Assembly: GCF_900106945.1 (NCBI RefSeq)
Contig: NZ_FNNE01000001.1
Span: 62,001 to 126,000, forward strand
DNA from: Marinobacter mobilis
GTDB taxonomy: Bacteria > Pseudomonadota > Gammaproteobacteria > Pseudomonadales > Oleiphilaceae
Direction: 5' to 3'
DNA: 64,000 bases
Part shown: one piece after another, positions 62,410 to 64,000 of the stretch
How positions within the stretch are numbered: the first letter of the stretch is position 1
How the letters are laid out: every line of letters begins with the position of its first letter
Translations under genes and position numbers: made by a program
The notes under the pieces: model-generated
The model's input: only the letters and a program-made list of their open reading frames with translations
Told to the model about the DNA's origin: nothing
Database searches by the model: none

Positions 62410-64000
62410 TCAGTCTACTACAGGCGTGGCGCGATCGATAATAGCCCGGGCATCGACGCCCCGCGGCAGGTTGCCAATGTTCAGGCCGCCCTGGCTCTGG
62501 AGGCGGGATGCGCAGAAGGCGTCGGCCACTGCGGTGGTGGAGTGCTGTAGCAGTACCGAGGCCTGCAGTGACAGCGCCAGGCGATCCACCAGGTTGCGGG
62601 CGCGGAACTGGATGTCCTCAGGGTTGCCAAACTCATCCTTCAGATCGCTGACAAAACGGTCGTAACGGGCGTCGGCACCGCGGGCCCGGTCCAGTTCGGC
62701 AAAGAACGCCTGCAGGGTGTCCGGTGACTTCTGCAGCGCCCGCAGGGTGTCCAGACACTGGACGTTACCGCTGCCCTCCCAGATAGCGTTCACCGGTGAT
62801 TCACGGAACAGGCGGGGCATGATGCAGTTTTCCATGACGCCGCTGCCGCCGATGCACTCCATTGATTCATAGGCATGGTTGGGGCTGCGCTTGCAGATCC
62901 AGTATTTGCCCACCGGGGTCGCCAGACGAGTCAGCAGACGCTCATGTTCGTCGCTCTGGTTGTCGAGGGCGTGGGCCACTCTCAGGGTCATCGCGAGGGC
63001 AGCTTCGCTTTCCAGTGCCAGATCCGCGAGGACGTTTTGCATCAGCGGCTGATCATTGAGGGTGGCACCAAAGGCGCTGCGGTGGCGGCAGTGGTGAAGT
63101 GCCTGAGCGGCGGCCTGACGCATGCCGCCGGAGCTGCCGATCATGCAGTCGAAGCGGGTCATGGAGACCATCTCGATGATGGTGGGTACGCCACGGCCCT
63201 CTTCCCCGACCATCCAGGCCAGCGCACCGCGAAGCTCGGCTTCACTGGACGCGTTGGCCACATTCCCCATCTTGTTCTTCAGACGCTGGATCTGCCAGGG
63301 GTTCTTGCTGCCGTCCGGTCGCCAGCGCGGCATCAGGAAACAGGACAGGCCGCCGGGTGCGTGGGCCAGTACCAGAAAGGCGTCGCACATCGGTGCCGAT
63401 ACAAACCATTTGTGACCGACCAGCTCATAGGTCTGACCGGGGCCGCCCTGTCCCAGCGGGTAAGCTCGGGTAGTGTTGGCGCGAACATCGCTGCCACCCT
63501 GTTTTTCCGTCATCGCCATGCCAATGGTGACCGACTGCTTTTCGCTGTCGGGGACATTGCGGGGATCATAGCTGTTATTGAGGATCCTGGATTCCCAAAG
63601 GGCTTCCAGCTCCGGCTGTTTACGGATGGAGGGGATGGCAGCAAACGTCATGGTAATCGGGCAGCCGTGGGCGGCTTCGACCTGGGATTGCAGGTAGTAC
63701 TTGGCGGCACGGGCGACATGGGTTCCGGCCCCGGGGTTGGTCCAGGGGCTGCTGTGCAGGCCATGGGCCATGGAGATGCGCATAAGCTCGTGGTAGGCGG
63801 GGTGGAACTCGACCTCGTCGATACGGTGGCCGTAACGGTCGTGGGTGTTGAAGACGGGCTTGTTCTCGTTGGCCTTGAATCCCAGGTCGATGGTCTCTGC
63901 GCGGCCTGTCAATTCGCCGAATTCCACCAGCTCTTGTTGGGCCCAGGCCGCATCCCGCAGGATCAGACCTTCCTGCAGAGCCTTGTCCTGGCTGAACAGG
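62410..64000 (-). CDS. aidB: AidB-like acyl-CoA dehydrogenase, 5' end cut by window edge
   Basis: About 530 residues of a flavoprotein of the acyl-CoA dehydrogenase superfamily, closest to E. coli AidB, part of the Ada adaptive response to alkylation and able to bind DNA. FHPAYHELM, PITMTFAAIPS, GMAMTEKQGGSDVRANTT (FAD/acyl pocket), VGHKWFVSAPM and MECIGGSGVMENCIMPRLFRESPVNAIWEGSGNV are family patterns. Its start is beyond 64000; the in-frame GTG at 63927 is internal. The role in alkylation response versus fatty-acid use cannot be decided. Confidence 0.92.
   Translation of the reverse strand, partial: LFSQDKALQEGLILRDAAWAQQELVEFGELTGRAETIDLGFKANENKPVFNTHDRYGHRIDEVEFHPAYHELMRISMAHGLHSSPWTNPGAGTHVARAAKYYLQSQVEAAHGCPITMTFAAIPSIRKQPELEALWESRILNNSYDPRNVPDSEKQSVTIGMAMTEKQGGSDVRANTTRAYPLGQGGPGQTYELVGHKWFVSAPMCDAFLVLAHAPGGLSCFLMPRWRPDGSKNPWQIQRLKNKMGNVANASSEAELRGALAWMVGEEGRGVPTIIEMVSMTRFDCMIGSSGGMRQAAAQALHHCRHRSAFGATLNDQPLMQNVLADLALESEAALAMTLRVAHALDNQSDEHERLLTRLATPVGKYWICKRSPNHAYESMECIGGSGVMENCIMPRLFRESPVNAIWEGSGNVQCLDTLRALQKSPDTLQAFFAELDRARGADARYDRFVSDLKDEFGNPEDIQFRARNLVDRLALSLQASVLLQHSTTAVADAFCASRLQSQGGLNIGNLPRGVDARAIIDRATPVVD

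Noticed and set aside
1..64000. tRNA, rRNA, CRISPR, insertion sequence or prophage signatures
   Set aside because: No regular spaced repeats, transposase, integrase or tRNA-like cloverleaf was seen on reading both strands by eye; a tRNAscan or CRISPR search was not possible.

Overview
The window reads as a chromosomal segment of a GC-rich marine gammaproteobacterium. Marinobacter is the closest match I recognise, from protein resemblance and gene set: rubredoxin with rubredoxin reductase, FadE, TesB and AidB for hydrocarbon and fatty-acid use, long forms of PstC and PstA, PanP, and 7TM-DISM/EAL proteins. This is recognition from memory, not a database search. About 56 protein genes fill the window. 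I see no rRNA, tRNA, insertion sequence, prophage or CRISPR array. Both edge genes are cut: a histone-deacetylase-like amidohydrolase on the left and an AidB-type acyl-CoA dehydrogenase on the right.

Layout. 1-4.6 kb: amidohydrolase (partial), succinate-semialdehyde dehydrogenase, UvrD. 4.6-11 kb: a divergent arsenic island. acr3 and arsH read leftward. A fused arsenate reductase-ArsR, a GAPDH, ArsJ and a further MFS permease read rightward. 11-17.3 kb: a YciA-like thioesterase, then pstS-pstC-pstA-pstB-phoU behind a Pho box. 17.3-25.2 kb: housekeeping genes (HIT protein, UbiF-type hydroxylase, YbaK-type deacylase, MscS, SelU, methyltransferase, SixA, VanZ-like, CysZ). Between sixA and the vanZ-like gene lies a non-coding stretch that I interpret as a CsrB/RsmZ-type regulatory RNA on the minus strand. 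25.2-34.9 kb: RapA, FadE, CrcB, a cold-shock protein, dienelactone hydrolase, alanine dehydrogenase, GST and a Yip1-like membrane protein. 35-39.1 kb: a TetR-controlled SDR, diiron protein and Baeyer-Villiger monooxygenase operon. 39.1-46.6 kb: EAL protein, PBP7, short asparaginase, RsuA, MltB-type transglycosylase and an orphan REC protein. 46.6-50.9 kb: phoR, phoB, ubiA, ubiC and hpt, all leftward. 51-64 kb: rubredoxin pair, TesB, a second EAL protein, a flavodoxin, a diguanylate cyclase, Pit, a small unknown protein, PanP, a DUF503 protein and AidB.

The most interesting signal is the RNA locus at 23.5-23.95 kb. Its predicted transcript of about 235 nt carries 16 GGA triplets, several in the loops of short hairpins, and ends in a strong intrinsic terminator. 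Its promoter has an 18-bp Pho box (16 of 18 to the consensus I used) in place of a -35, set 11 bp before a TATAGT -10. About 180 bp upstream of the predicted start is a near-perfect GacA-type palindrome (TGTAAG-N6-CTCACA). pst-phoU and phoBR lie in the same window, each with its own Pho box. The inferred circuit is that phosphate starvation (PhoB) and the Gac/Rsm signal both drive an RNA that titrates CsrA/RsmA. The three c-di-GMP proteins nearby (two probable phosphodiesterases and one cyclase) would be plausible downstream outputs, but that link is speculation.
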